From Rohdeia mirabilis (GTDB taxonomy: Bacteria; Planctomycetota; UBA1135; GCA-002686595): DNA of 64,000 nt. Each line of letters begins with the position of its first letter. Within the stretch, counting starts at the first letter, position 1. Shown here one piece after another: positions 43,301 to 52,236 of the stretch. Both the position numbers and the translations under genes were made by a program. Under the pieces are notes generated by a model. The model searched no databases and had not been told where the DNA came from. It worked only from the letters and a program-made list of their open reading frames with translations. The stretch is taken from contig CP036290.1 of the NCBI GenBank assembly GCA_007750655.1, forward strand, positions 1,302,001 to 1,366,000, in the 5' to 3' direction.

Positions 43301-43756
43301 GCGGCCGACGCCTTCGGGTTCGTCGCTCTGCCCGCCGAGGCCAACGTGGTCCCCGACCCGACGCTCGCCCCCGGCGTGCTGACGGCCAACGGCGTCCCGA
43401 CCATCGGCAACAACGGCTTCGGCTTCACGCTGGCCGCCGCCCCGGTGTGTGGGATCGACCCGGCCGGCTTCTACGGCTACGGCATCTTCGCCGGCGCCGG
43501 CGGCCCGCTGATCTTCCCGAACGCGGTCAACGGTGGCTGCACCACCCCGCAGGCGACCTCGGTCATCAACGTCTTCTCGTTGATCAACCCGCTGACCTTC
43601 ACCGGCACGTTCGTCGGATCGAAGGTCGTGCCGCTCCCGATCCCGAACGACGCTTCCTTCTGTGGCGCGCGGATCACCTTCCAGGGCGGCCTGGTGAACC
43701 TGTTCACCTTCGAAGGCAAGGTCACCGAGGGCATCGAGATCGTCGTCGGACTCTGA
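40352..43756 (+). CDS. Large exported protein with two near-identical beta-helix-type units
   Basis: 1134 aa, starting with GTG at 40352; the signal peptide reads M(V)KTFAHGTAAALFLGLAAAG and cleaves near ANA. Two units of about 485 aa follow (about 26-508 and 509-993), each beginning DITTSTTWTA and carrying YVLPGATLTIEAGTV, GGTRDEYGGGNDDDDSGTL, GLSLGGIGRGTDISYVEI, GGTVNLDHVSIWNIGDDSL and NWLC(G/N)WTAA(Q/D)AFGF. They resemble the right-handed beta-helix proteins of Bacteroidetes T9SS substrates. The remaining C-terminal 140 residues (GVPTIGNNGFGFTL onward) are a separate beta domain. Probably a surface or secreted structural protein; no catalytic motif. A GNRA-loop terminator follows at 43794. 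Confidence 0.75.
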   Translation: MKTFAHGTAAALFLGLAAAGTANAAEIFVSGDITTSTTWTADNTYNLQGQIYVLPGATLTIEAGTVIASTTNGGGSLAITNGADIIAEGTVNAPIIFTSKADVATWTGGDPTTGTWREAALEWGNLTIMGDAYIGSDNGSNTPTPSASNVAPMEGLTFGGTRDEYGGGNDDDDSGTLKYVSLRYGGKVVSLTKELNGLSLGGIGRGTDISYVEIMNNVDDGIEIWGGTVNLDHVSIWNIGDDSLDVDQGWRGKTQFGLIVQGYSLDASQGSGVGDNAIETDGAEDSDYQPVTTAAVYNYTVIGQPGGDGGTAWRDNARVQYRNCIWMDLGDQLVRFDGDDGDGASGYGHNGTLSWADTWTTSASATSTVNPFGTPGEIAAAYQAQNPTGNLAEIRDSVFFNNNAGNAYTEAIARGVLGAGATPANDNLVATVSPIKSITRAATVIKGSLPMQQVVGLDPRAAGDAVTSVGSAPASDPFYERAQFRGGFSSTHNWLCGWTAAQAFGFVEDVDEVLVTSDITTSTTWTADKRYNLQGQIYVLPGATLTIEAGTVVASDAGGSLAVTNGADINVLGTFKKPVIMTSKLDTYTWVNGDPKTGTWRESALEWGNLTIMGDAYIGSDNGANTATPNASNVAPMEGLTFGGTRDEYGGGNDDDDSGTLNYLSLRYGGKVVSLTKELNGLSLGGIGRGTDISYVEIMNNVDDGIEIWGGTVNLDHVSIWNIGDDSLDIDQGWRGKTQFGLIVQGYSLDDVQGSGVGDNAIETDGAEDSDFQPVTTAAVYNYTVIGQPLDGDGGTAWRDNARVQYRNCIWMDLGDELVRFDGDDGDGASGYGHNGTLSWADTWTTSASATSTVNPFGTPGEIAAAYQAQDPTGNLAEIRDSVFYNNLKANAYTEAIARGVLGAGATPANDNLVATVSPIKSIAREGFVSKGGKLMARVISLDPRAAGDAVSSVAAAPNDGFFVPANYRGAFNTTDNWLCNWTAADAFGFVALPAEANVVPDPTLAPGVLTANGVPTIGNNGFGFTLAAAPVCGIDPAGFYGYGIFAGAGGPLIFPNAVNGGCTTPQATSVINVFSLINPLTFTGTFVGSKVVPLPIPNDASFCGARITFQGGLVNLFTFEGKVTEGIEIVVGL
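40427..43330 (+). repeat. 1.45-kb direct duplication inside the surface-protein gene
   Basis: Unit 1 about 40427-41877 and unit 2 about 41878-43330, offset 1452 bp at GCTCGAGTGG (40711 and 42163) and 1455 bp at ACGGCCACAA (41391 and 42846), the difference being one extra codon. Over about 285 central residues I count about a dozen amino-acid differences. Confidence 0.9.
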
Positions 43757-43793
43757 TCCGGATGACGACGATCGACCGCAAGTGACGATCGAA

Positions 43794-43825
43794 TGGGCCC
43801 GCGGCGCGAGAGCGTCGCGGGCCCG
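43794..43825 (+). terminator. Terminator hairpin with GAGA tetraloop
   Basis: 13-bp stem (43795-43807 with 43812-43824), one G-U wobble, loop GAGA (GNRA class), starting 38 bp after the surface-protein stop. Confidence 0.7.
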
Positions 43826-44035
43826 ATCCCGTTCCTGAGCGCCAGCGCGCCGGGACACCCGCGGACCACGGTGTCCGCCTCGCAGCCCGACCCGGGCCGC
43901 ACACCGCACACCGGACGTTCGCCGCGAAGCATCGCGAGCGTCCACACGACGAGACCCGTCCCACACGCACCTCCCACGCGCCGCGACCCACAGCCGCGGC
44001 CATCGCGCCCGACCCGGCGCCACCCCCGACGCACG

Positions 44036-45364
44036 ATGAAGCCCACCGACTCGAAAGCTCCCCGCTCTCTGCGCACCTTCGCGCTCGGCAGCCTCTTCGC
44101 GAGCGCGCTCCTCTCGAGCTGCCTCGACGCCGGAGCCACCTCCGAATCGAACCCGTCCACCGCCACGGCACAGTCTCCCGAGCCGAGCACGCCGGTCGCC
44201 AGTTCCGACGAGGTCGCCGCCACCGTCGTGCTCGTCGAGCCCGAGCTGGAAGCGTTCCAGATCGAACTGCTCGACCTCGCCTTCGACGTGGCGAGCGCGG
44301 TCCCGAGCTCGCCGCACCACAAGACGCGCGGAGCCCTCCAGGAAGAGGTCGCCACCTGCGCCCTGCGACTGGACCAGCACGAACGCGCGCTGGCCTACGC
44401 GGACCGGATCGAGAACTGGCGCCGCGGCAACACCTACGCGGACGTCGCCATGTTCCTCTCCGAACGCGGTGCCGGTGAGCGCGCCGCCGAGTTGATCGAG
44501 AGCGCCCGCGAGATCGCGCTCGCCACCGACCCCGACCTGCCCCAGAGCTGGCGCGCCGGACGCATCCTCGCGAAGATCGCCTACGTCCTGGTGGTCCTGG
44601 ACCGCACCGACGAAGCCGATCGTCTGGCGGGTGGACTCGAGTCGTCCGACCAGGGCATCGTCGACAAGGCGCGGGCGCTGACGATGGAGCCCGAGGACTT
44701 CGAACGCCGCATGCGTGCCGTCGACGAAGTCGTGCGGCGCGGTGACCTCGAGCAGGTCGCGCACGCCTTCGAGGCCTGCGTCGAGCTCTACGACCGCTTC
44801 TACGCCGACGAAGCCCGTCGCGCCCTCGTCCTCGAGAAGCTGCGCGGATCGTGGAAGCAGGTTCCGATCCCCGTGCGCCTCGACATCACGCTCCAGCTCG
44901 TCGACGTCGCCCTCGGTCGGGACGATGCGGAAGGCGCGCTCGTTCTCCTCGAGGACGCGCAGACCGTCGTGGACGGTTCCAAGTGGCGGGTTCGCGACCT
45001 CGTTCCGATGAAGTCGCGCCTGGCCGTCATGCGTTTTCGCTGCGGGGACGAGGCGGGGGGGCGTTCGGCGCTCGTCGACGCACTCGCGACCTACGACGAG
45101 GAGTGGCCCGGCATCGTCGACATCTGGCGCGCCGAGACGTTGCGCCCCGTGGCCGAGAGCTTCTTCGCGTTCGGCGATCGCGAGCGTGCGCTGTCGCTCT
45201 ACCGGCGAGTCGTGAGCGACGGTGTCACCAACCCGAACTCGAAGCCGCGCGCCGAGGACCTCGTCGCCACCCTGTGCTCGCTCGCGCTGCACGGGATCGC
45301 GCCGGACGAGGAGCTTCGCGAGGCTCTGAGCGCGGCGCGCGCCGGACTGTCCGACCCCTGGTAG
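44036..45364 (+). CDS. Lipoprotein with TPR-like helices
   Basis: 442 aa. Signal sequence with lipobox LSSC (Cys29). After a Ser/Thr/Pro-rich linker the rest is helix pairs of the TPR/HEAT type (ERALAYADRIENWRRG, EEVATCALRLDQHERALAYA, GGRSALVDALATYDEEWPG). No enzyme motif. It directly precedes a complete TonB uptake operon but is separated from it by a strong hairpin, so it is probably a separate unit. It might be a periplasmic partner of that system (inference). Function unknown. Confidence 0.72.
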   Translation: MKPTDSKAPRSLRTFALGSLFASALLSSCLDAGATSESNPSTATAQSPEPSTPVASSDEVAATVVLVEPELEAFQIELLDLAFDVASAVPSSPHHKTRGALQEEVATCALRLDQHERALAYADRIENWRRGNTYADVAMFLSERGAGERAAELIESAREIALATDPDLPQSWRAGRILAKIAYVLVVLDRTDEADRLAGGLESSDQGIVDKARALTMEPEDFERRMRAVDEVVRRGDLEQVAHAFEACVELYDRFYADEARRALVLEKLRGSWKQVPIPVRLDITLQLVDVALGRDDAEGALVLLEDAQTVVDGSKWRVRDLVPMKSRLAVMRFRCGDEAGGRSALVDALATYDEEWPGIVDIWRAETLRPVAESFFAFGDRERALSLYRRVVSDGVTNPNSKPRAEDLVATLCSLALHGIAPDEELREALSAARAGLSDPW

Positions 45365-45386
45365 GGGACGGGTGACGGCGACCGGC

Positions 45387-45431
45387 CGAGAGCCCCGGTG
45401 CAGCGCGTTCGGCGCCGCACCGGGGCTCTCG
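45387..45431 (+). terminator. Terminator hairpin before the TonB-dependent receptor
   Basis: Perfect 15-bp outer stem (45387-45401 with 45417-45431) and an inner 4-bp GCGC stem. It sits 22 bp after the lipoprotein stop and insulates the next operon. Confidence 0.7.
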
Positions 45432-45635
45432 TGCGTGGTGGTGCGAGTCTCCGAACGCTCACGCCGCATTCACTCCAATCAAAACAGGCCTTTGGAGAGC
45501 CTTCACGCTCCCCTCGTACTGTCCCCGCCTCGAACACGGATCGCACCGCGGAACACACCGCGGATCGCATCGCGGCCGCTGTTCTCGCCACGAACCCGAC
45601 ACCTCGTCGTCCCGCGGGACAGGAAGCAGCAGCCA

Positions 45636-48600
45636 GTGATCGCTCGATGGTGGACCCTTGTGGTCGTCGCTCTGGTGCTCGCCGTGCTCGGCGATCCACT
45701 GGCCCCGGTCGCGCTGGCCGGGATGCCGGTCCAGGACGCCGGGACGGGCACGGGCTCGATCCGCGGTCGCGTCGACGACGCCGACTTCGGTCTGCCACTC
45801 GCCGCCGTGCAGGTCCTCGTGGTCGAGGCCAATCGCACCGTGCAGACCTCCAGTCAGGGCAACTACCTCGTCAGCGGACTCGCGCCCGGGACGTACACGG
45901 TCATCTTCACGAAGGACGGGTTCGACCGCTTGCCCGTCTTCCAGGTGTTGGTGACCTCTGGGGGCGTGCGCGACCTCGATGTCGAGCTGACGGGCAAGTT
46001 CAACGAGATGAACGAGTTCGTCGTCGAGGACGTTCTCCAGCTCGGCGCCGGCACGGAGCTCGCCCTCCTGCAGCTGCGCTTCGACAGCCCGGCGCTGCTC
46101 GACTCGATCAGTTCGGACCTGATGAGCCGTGCGGGGCTCAGCGACGCCGCCGACGGACTCAAGCTGGTCTCCGGCGCGACGGTCCAGGACGGCAAGTTCG
46201 CGGTCATCCGGGGCCTGCCCGATCGCTACGTCAGCTCACAGCTCAACGGCGTCCGCCTGCCGACGGCCGACGAGGACAAGCGCGCGGTCGAGCTGGACCA
46301 GTTCCCGTCCGCCGTCCTCGAGAGCCTGCAGGTCTCGAAGACCTTCACGCCCGATCAGCAGGGCGACGCCTCGGGTGGCGCGGTCGACGTGCGCCTGAAG
46401 GGCATCCCCGACGAGACGGTCTTCAAGTTCAGCTCGCAGGTCAGCATCAACAGCCAGGTGGCCGGCCGCGACGACTTCCTGACCTACGAGGACCCGTCGC
46501 TCAACTACTGGGGCAACAGCGGCGGCAACGATGTCCAACCCACGGGCGGCAACTGGACCGGCGCCGTCGGCATCTCGCGCGAGACGGCGCCCCTGTTCGA
46601 CTACAAGTACTCGTTCGCCGCGGGCGGGAGCCGCGAACTCGACAGCGGCGTGCGCGTGGGAGGGCTCGCGAGCTTCTTCTACGAGACGGACACCTCCTAC
46701 TACGAGAAGGGCCGCAACGACTCGTACCTCGTGCGCGATCCGGGCGGGCCGCTCGTGCCGAAGCCGTCGCAGGGAACGCTGCAGCAGGGCGAGTTCCAGA
46801 CCGCGCTGTTCGACATCGACCAGGGCTCGCGCTCGGTGCAGTGGGGCGGTCTCGCGACGATCGGCCTCGAGTCGGAGTTCGTGAAGACGGACCTGATCTT
46901 CTTCTACAACCGCACGGCCGAGGACAAGGTCACGCTGGCCGAGGACACCCGCGGCAAGCGCTACTTCATCCAGGAGACGCTCGGAACGGACGAGTACGAC
47001 CCGAACGACCCGAGCGATCCCGGGCACGCGGGTCCGAACCTGGACGCGGCGAACCGTCTGGCGGCTCCGTACATCCGCACCGAGACGCTGGCCTACACCG
47101 AGCGCACGACGACGTCGTTGCAGTGGACCGGGGCCGTCAGCGTGCCGCTCACCGACTTCGGCTGGGACGGCCTGCTCGACTTCTCGGAGCCCGAGGTCTC
47201 GTGGAACCTCTCCACCAACCGCGCCGACCAGATCGAGCCCGACAAGCGCCAGTTCGGCTCGGTGTTCCTGCCCGAGACGCGCTTCTTCATCCCGGGGATC
47301 ATCGACATCCTGCAGCCGGCCGAGTTCATCTTCTTCCGCCCGGCGGCGAGCGTGAACCTCGGCAACCTCCAGCGCACGTTCAAGGAGATCATCGAGGAGA
47401 ACGACCAGCTCTCGCTCGGAGTGACGTTCCCCTTCGAGCAGTGGGACGGGCGCGGTGGCTCGCTGTCGTTCGGTCTCTTCGCGGATCGCCTCGAGCGGAC
47501 CTTCGACCAGGACTCGTACACGAACGGCAACGGCGACCCGAACAACGACTTCGCGGCGCCCGGCGGGTTCGGCGACTTCTGGTCCGCGTCGTTCCCGAAC
47601 GAGAACCACGCCATCGTCGAGTTCGCGTCCGACGTCGACTACGAGGGCACGCAGGACATCACGGCGCTCTACGGGATGATCGACCTGCCGCTCTCGGAGC
47701 AGCTGCGACTCATCACGGGCGCGCGCTTCGAACGCACGCGCCTCGCGGTCACGAACTTCCCGGAGGCGAACGCCCTGTGGGTCGACCCCGGTGACCCGGC
47801 GAACGGGATCCCGCCCGACGAGCAGGCCACGACGCTCGAACCGGGCGAGGCCGACGTCCCCGGCGAGAACATCGACGAAGTGCTGCCCTCGATCGGCCTG
47901 GTCTGGGAGCCGTTCCGCGACGTGACCCTGCGCGCTGCCTATTCGAAGACCATCGCGCGCCAGACCTTCAAGGAGGTCACGCCCGTCCTCCAGCAGGAGT
48001 TCCTCGGTGGACCGCTCTTCGTCGGGAATCCGAACCTCGAGCAGAGCCAGATCGACAACTTCGACCTGCGCCTCGACTACGTGCCGTACGAGGGGGGCAT
48101 CGTCTCGGTCTCGTGGTTCGCCAAGGACATCGAGGGTGCGATCGAGTACGTGCAGGTCGACGCCTCGCTCGGCACGTACACCTCGCCCTTCAACTACCCG
48201 AAGGGCGAGCTGTCGGGTTACGAGCTCGAAGTGCGCCAGGACCTCGGTCGCATGTGGGATCGACTCGACGGCCTCTCGATCGGGTCGAACGCGACGTTCA
48301 TCCGCTCGGAGGTCGAACTGACCGATCGCGAGAAGGCCGAGTTCGCCGCCCCCGGCATCGCCGCGCCGCTCGAGTCGCGCGACATGACCCAGGCGCCCGA
48401 GTACCTCTACAACATCTTCGCCACGTACGACGTGCCGGAATCGGGGACGCAGTTGACCGTCTTCTACACGGTGCAGGGCGACACGCTGGTCGCCGGTGCG
48501 AGTGCGACGGACGACTTCGTGCCGAGCGTCTACGCGCTCGCCTACGACACCTTGAACATGAGCCTGACCCAGGAGCTCGGTCCGTACCTGAAGCTCAAGT

Positions 48601-48737
48601 TCCAGGCCAAGAACCTCACCAATCCGACGATCGACGAGGTCTATCGGTCCCAGTACATCGGCGGAGACACGATCCGCACCTCGCGCACACGCGGCATCGA
48701 CTACTCGATCAGCCTCAGTGCGAGTTTCGCCTTCTGA
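45636..48737 (+). CDS. TonB-dependent outer-membrane receptor
   Basis: 1033 aa. The likely start is GTG at 45636 (MIARWWTLVVVALVLAVLG signal); in-frame sequence upstream is noise. After the signal comes a carboxypeptidase-regulatory-like domain (TGSIRGRVDDADFGLPLAAV, NYLVSGLAPGTYTVIF), then the plug (KLVSGATVQDGKFAVIRGLPDRYVSSQLNGVRLPT, with VFVEDVLQLG-type TonB-contact region before it), and a long barrel ending IDYSISLSASFAF, an aromatic C-terminus. It imports a large substrate across the outer membrane using TonB energy; the substrate (sugar, siderophore or other) is unknown. It heads the operon with the inner-membrane motor genes. The leader, about 200 nt from the preceding hairpin, includes an AT-richer stretch at 45467-45495. 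Confidence 0.95.
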   Translation: MIARWWTLVVVALVLAVLGDPLAPVALAGMPVQDAGTGTGSIRGRVDDADFGLPLAAVQVLVVEANRTVQTSSQGNYLVSGLAPGTYTVIFTKDGFDRLPVFQVLVTSGGVRDLDVELTGKFNEMNEFVVEDVLQLGAGTELALLQLRFDSPALLDSISSDLMSRAGLSDAADGLKLVSGATVQDGKFAVIRGLPDRYVSSQLNGVRLPTADEDKRAVELDQFPSAVLESLQVSKTFTPDQQGDASGGAVDVRLKGIPDETVFKFSSQVSINSQVAGRDDFLTYEDPSLNYWGNSGGNDVQPTGGNWTGAVGISRETAPLFDYKYSFAAGGSRELDSGVRVGGLASFFYETDTSYYEKGRNDSYLVRDPGGPLVPKPSQGTLQQGEFQTALFDIDQGSRSVQWGGLATIGLESEFVKTDLIFFYNRTAEDKVTLAEDTRGKRYFIQETLGTDEYDPNDPSDPGHAGPNLDAANRLAAPYIRTETLAYTERTTTSLQWTGAVSVPLTDFGWDGLLDFSEPEVSWNLSTNRADQIEPDKRQFGSVFLPETRFFIPGIIDILQPAEFIFFRPAASVNLGNLQRTFKEIIEENDQLSLGVTFPFEQWDGRGGSLSFGLFADRLERTFDQDSYTNGNGDPNNDFAAPGGFGDFWSASFPNENHAIVEFASDVDYEGTQDITALYGMIDLPLSEQLRLITGARFERTRLAVTNFPEANALWVDPGDPANGIPPDEQATTLEPGEADVPGENIDEVLPSIGLVWEPFRDVTLRAAYSKTIARQTFKEVTPVLQQEFLGGPLFVGNPNLEQSQIDNFDLRLDYVPYEGGIVSVSWFAKDIEGAIEYVQVDASLGTYTSPFNYPKGELSGYELEVRQDLGRMWDRLDGLSIGSNATFIRSEVELTDREKAEFAAPGIAAPLESRDMTQAPEYLYNIFATYDVPESGTQLTVFYTVQGDTLVAGASATDDFVPSVYALAYDTLNMSLTQELGPYLKLKFQAKNLTNPTIDEVYRSQYIGGDTIRTSRTRGIDYSISLSASFAF

Positions 48738-48759
48738 TCCCGAGAGGATCCCGCGAGCC

Positions 48760-49605
48760 ATGAAACAGTCCATCACCACACTTCGCAGCGGCCGTCCGTT
48801 CGCCCTCGCCTCGGTCGTCGTCGCCGGCGCTCTCGGCTTCGTCTCGGCCGCCGCGCGCCCTCCGCAGGACGCCGCCGCCCAGGGAGGATCGGCCGCCCAG
48901 GAGTCCGTCGAGGCGCGACTGGACACCGCGCGCGCGGCACTCGAGCAGCGCGCCATCACGGAGCGACTGATCTCGCAGGAGACGGCCTCCTGGAAGGAGC
49001 GCAAGGAGACGCTCGAGGACAGCATCGAGCTGGTCGGTCAGGAGATCGAGTCCCTGCGCGCCCGGGTGGTCGAGAACCAGGCGACGTTCGACGCGACGCG
49101 GTCGAGCGTCGACGAGCTCGAGACCGAGAACGAGCGGCTGAAGCTCGTGACCGCCACGCTGGAGGAGGGGATCGACGCCCTCGAAGCGCGTCTCGTGCAA
49201 CTGCTCGACCGGATGCCGGCCGTCGTGACCGACCGCGTGCGGCCGTTCAGCCAGCGCATCCCGACCGATCCGACCACGACCGATCAGTCGCTCGCCGAGC
49301 GCTACGGGAACGTCGTCGCGATCGTCAACGAGATCGACAAGTTCAACCGCGAGGTCACGGTGCGCAGCGAGGTGCGCGACCTCGAGGACGGCTCGCAGGT
49401 CGAGGTGACCACGCTCTACCTCGGTGTCGGCCAGGCCTACTACGTCAGCGCGGATCGCTCGGTCGCCGGCGTCGGAACGGTCTCCGACGAGGGCTGGACG
49501 TGGGTGGACATGCCGACCCGCGCCGCCGACATCCAGCGCGCGATCGCCGTCCACGGCACGAACGAACCGGCCGCCTACGTCCCCCTTCCCGTGCTCGTCC
49601 GCTGA
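48760..49605 (+). CDS. DUF3450 coiled-coil protein of the TonB system
   Basis: 281 aa. Signal peptide (ALASVVVAGALGFVSAAA), then a long coiled coil (ASWKERKETLEDSIELVGQEI, EELETENERLKLVTATLEEG-like heptads) and a C-terminal part (YYVSADRSVAGVG, TWVDMPTRAADIQRAI). This is the DUF3450 family, which in gamma-proteobacteria sits directly upstream of ttpC-exbB-exbD-tonB. Probably periplasmic. The start at 48760 follows GAGAGGATC, a plausible SD. 22 bp after the receptor gene and 20 bp before the TtpC-like gene, so it is in the operon. Confidence 0.9.
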   Translation: MKQSITTLRSGRPFALASVVVAGALGFVSAAARPPQDAAAQGGSAAQESVEARLDTARAALEQRAITERLISQETASWKERKETLEDSIELVGQEIESLRARVVENQATFDATRSSVDELETENERLKLVTATLEEGIDALEARLVQLLDRMPAVVTDRVRPFSQRIPTDPTTTDQSLAERYGNVVAIVNEIDKFNREVTVRSEVRDLEDGSQVEVTTLYLGVGQAYYVSADRSVAGVGTVSDEGWTWVDMPTRAADIQRAIAVHGTNEPAAYVPLPVLVR

Positions 49606-49625
49606 GCGCGCGCGAGGAACGAACC

Positions 49626-51251
49626 ATGAAGCACCGCATCATCACCACGCTCGCCGTCCTGTGTGCGAGCGCCCTCGGAGCTGGACTCGGCGCACGGGTC
49701 GCCCCGCTCCAGGAGGGCCCGGCGACCGCCGACCGCTCACGCACCTTCGAGGACGCGTCCGCGAACGTTCAACGCCGCTCCGACGAGAAGCTGGCCGAAC
49801 TGTCCGAGCTGCGCGCGCGGATCTCGGACGAACAGGTGGCACTCGGAAGTCGGCTCCGCGAGCGCGAGGCCGAGCTCCAGGAGGTGCGCCAGCAGTACGA
49901 CGAGTCCACGCGACGGATGGACGTGACGGCCCAGGGGCTCGTGAACCTGAACGCGGAGGTCAAGGCTCGGCGCGACGTGATCCGCAGCCTGTCCGGCCTG
50001 TTCGTGGACTACGCGCGCAACTTCGACAGCCGCATCACGATCGCTGAGAAGCAGCGCTTCCAGGAGGCCATCGACACGGCGCTCCTGGCCGGCGACAACG
50101 CGAACCTGACCGAGGCGGAGCGACTCGACGCGCAGACCGCCACGCTCTACACCGGACTGGAGCGCCTCGAGGAGGCACTCGGCGGCGTCCGCTTCGAAGG
50201 ACGGGCCGTCGAGCCCAGCGGGGCGTTCGACCTGGGACGCTTCCTGGTCATCGGCCCGGTCACGTTCTTCCGCTCCGCCGACGGTCGTGTCGTCGGTCCG
50301 GTCGAGCAGCAGGCCGGCAAGCTGAAGCCGTCCGTCCTCTCGTTCGGTGACCCCGAGCTCGCCGCGGCGGCGTCGGCGGTCGTCGAGGGCTCGGGCGACA
50401 CGCTGCCCGTCGACCCGACTCTGGGTGACGCACAGAAGGTCGCGGCGATCGAGCAGAGCGTTCTCGAAGAGGTCGAGAAGGGCGGGGCCGTCATGATCCC
50501 GATCTTCGCGATGGCGTCCGTCGCGCTGCTCGTCGCACTCTTCAAGTGGTTGAGCATGGCCTTCGTGCGCAAGCCGACGATCAAGCAGTCGCGCGCCCTG
50601 AACGCGGCCCTGAGCGCCGGCGACACGGCCGCCGCCCGCAGCGCCGTGCACAACATGCGCGGGCCCGTCGGGCGCATGCTGGGCGTCGGCGTCGAGAACA
50701 TCGGTCAGCCGCGCGATCTGATCGAGGAGGTGATGTACGAGAACGTCCTCACCGCGCGTTTCCGCCTCAACCGCATGCTGCCGTTCATCGCCATCTGTGC
50801 GGCGTCGGCTCCGCTCTTGGGTCTGCTCGGAACCGTCACCGGCATCATCAAGACGTTCGAGCTGATCAACATCTACGGATCGGGCGACGTCAAGACGCTC
50901 TCGGGCGGCATCTCGGAAGCGCTGATCACGACCAAGTACGGCTTGATCGTCGCCATTCCGTCGCTGCTCCTGCACGCGTTCCTGTCGCGGAAGGCGCGCG
51001 GCATCGTCGGGCAGATGGAGACCGCTGCGGTGTCCTTCGTGAACGCGGTGTCGAAGTCGCCGCTCGCCGCGCGCGTTCAGGGCCTGCGTCCCACCGCGGT
51101 CCAGGAAGTCGCCGCGAGCGGAGCCGCCGACCCCGCCGTCGTCCGTCAGCAGGTGAGCGAGATCCTCGGCGACATGCTCGGGCCGCTCGTCGACGAGCCG
51201 CGCGATTCGGCCAACGGCAACGCGCGGACGCCGTCCACGCCGTCCGTCTGA
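49626..51251 (+). CDS. TtpC-like MotA/TolQ/ExbB protein with periplasmic coiled coil
   Basis: 541 aa. Signal peptide MKHRIITTLAVLCASALGAG, then a long coiled coil (KLAELSELRARISDEQVALG, VTAQGLVNLNAEVKARRDVI), and a C-terminal ExbB/TolQ/MotA domain with helices (VMIPIFAMASVALLVALFKW, FIAICAASAPLLGLLGTVTGI) and KYGLIVAIPSLLLHAF. The plan matches TtpC of the Vibrio TonB2 system, needed together with ExbB for receptor energisation. GAGG sits 9-12 nt before the ATG at 49626. It belongs in the inner membrane with its coiled coil in the periplasm. Confidence 0.9.
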   Translation: MKHRIITTLAVLCASALGAGLGARVAPLQEGPATADRSRTFEDASANVQRRSDEKLAELSELRARISDEQVALGSRLREREAELQEVRQQYDESTRRMDVTAQGLVNLNAEVKARRDVIRSLSGLFVDYARNFDSRITIAEKQRFQEAIDTALLAGDNANLTEAERLDAQTATLYTGLERLEEALGGVRFEGRAVEPSGAFDLGRFLVIGPVTFFRSADGRVVGPVEQQAGKLKPSVLSFGDPELAAAASAVVEGSGDTLPVDPTLGDAQKVAAIEQSVLEEVEKGGAVMIPIFAMASVALLVALFKWLSMAFVRKPTIKQSRALNAALSAGDTAAARSAVHNMRGPVGRMLGVGVENIGQPRDLIEEVMYENVLTARFRLNRMLPFIAICAASAPLLGLLGTVTGIIKTFELINIYGSGDVKTLSGGISEALITTKYGLIVAIPSLLLHAFLSRKARGIVGQMETAAVSFVNAVSKSPLAARVQGLRPTAVQEVAASGAADPAVVRQQVSEILGDMLGPLVDEPRDSANGNARTPSTPSV

Positions 51252-51312
51252 GCGCGCCCCGGTCCGCCGTCCGTCCGCCACCACGCATCCGAAACCCGCC
51301 CCGCCCCACGCC

Positions 51313-52188
51313 ATGCAGAATCTCGAGCAAGCCCCGGAACAGGTCGCCGCCGCGTCCTCCTCCGGCGTGTTCGGCTTCGATCTCGGCGCGGCGCTCCAGG
51401 CCTTGTGGGACGACGCGGTCGTGATCTGGGCCGGCGGCGGCCCGGCGATGATCGCGATCGCCGTGATCGCTCTGGCGATGTTCGCGATCGGTTGCGGACT
51501 GTTCCTGCGCCTGCGGGCGAAGGGCTATCGCGCCGTGCCCGAGCGCACCTGGCGACACTGGATCGAGTACCCGGACGCGCGCGAAGGTCCGATCGGTGAA
51601 TTGCTCGACTTCGTCACCGGTGGACACAGCGTCGAGGAGACGGCGTTCTTCTTCCGCCAGCTGCGGACGAACGAACTGCCGCCGATCGAGCGCGAGCTGA
51701 AGGTCATGCGGATCTTCGTCAGCGCCGCGCCTCTGGTCGGACTGCTCGGCACGGTGACCGGGATGTTGGCGACGTTCGGCGCGCTCTCGTCCGGATCGGG
51801 TGGGGACAAGACGATGGCGATGGTCGCGAAAGGCATCTCGGAAGCGCTGATCACGACCGAGACAGGGCTCGTCGTGGCGTTGCCCGGGCTCTTCTTCCAG
51901 TACCAGCTGGGACGCGGATTCGACCGCTACAAGGCTTTCCTCGCCCATCTCGAGACCGTCTGCACCCAGGTCTTCCACCGCCGCGAGGTCGAGTCGGAAG
52001 AGCACCGCGCCCGGCGCGCCGCTCAGCTGGCGATCGCGGTGCAGTTGCGTGAACACCTGCAGGAGCAACGCAGCGAGGTTGCGACCGTTCCCGCCGCCGG
52101 GGGCACGACCTCCACCCGTCCGAACGAGACCAGCGCGCGTCAGGCCGCCGGTCGGACCCCATCACACGATCCGGCTCTCGAAGCCTGA
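51313..52188 (+). CDS. exbB: Second MotA/TolQ/ExbB proton-channel protein
   Basis: 291 aa. Hydrophobic helices GPAMIAIAVIALAMFAIGCG, then MRIFVSAAPLVGLLGTVTGM and ISEALITTETGLVVALPGLFF, which form the proton channel of the ExbB family. A helical N-terminus and a C-terminal disordered tail are extras. Together with ExbD and TonB it converts the proton gradient into mechanical force on the receptor. No strong SD before the ATG at 51313, 61 bp after the TtpC-like gene, so translation may depend on coupling or a weak site. Confidence 0.93.
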   Translation: MQNLEQAPEQVAAASSSGVFGFDLGAALQALWDDAVVIWAGGGPAMIAIAVIALAMFAIGCGLFLRLRAKGYRAVPERTWRHWIEYPDAREGPIGELLDFVTGGHSVEETAFFFRQLRTNELPPIERELKVMRIFVSAAPLVGLLGTVTGMLATFGALSSGSGGDKTMAMVAKGISEALITTETGLVVALPGLFFQYQLGRGFDRYKAFLAHLETVCTQVFHRREVESEEHRARRAAQLAIAVQLREHLQEQRSEVATVPAAGGTTSTRPNETSARQAAGRTPSHDPALEA

Positions 52189-52236
52189 TCGACGTTCCAG
52201 CACCACTTCGAGCACTCTGCGACCGGACGACCGACC

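Noticed and set aside
40310..45469. 1719-codon minus-strand frame opposite the surface-protein gene
   Set aside because: Antisense shadow; even its apparent repeats mirror the plus-strand duplication.
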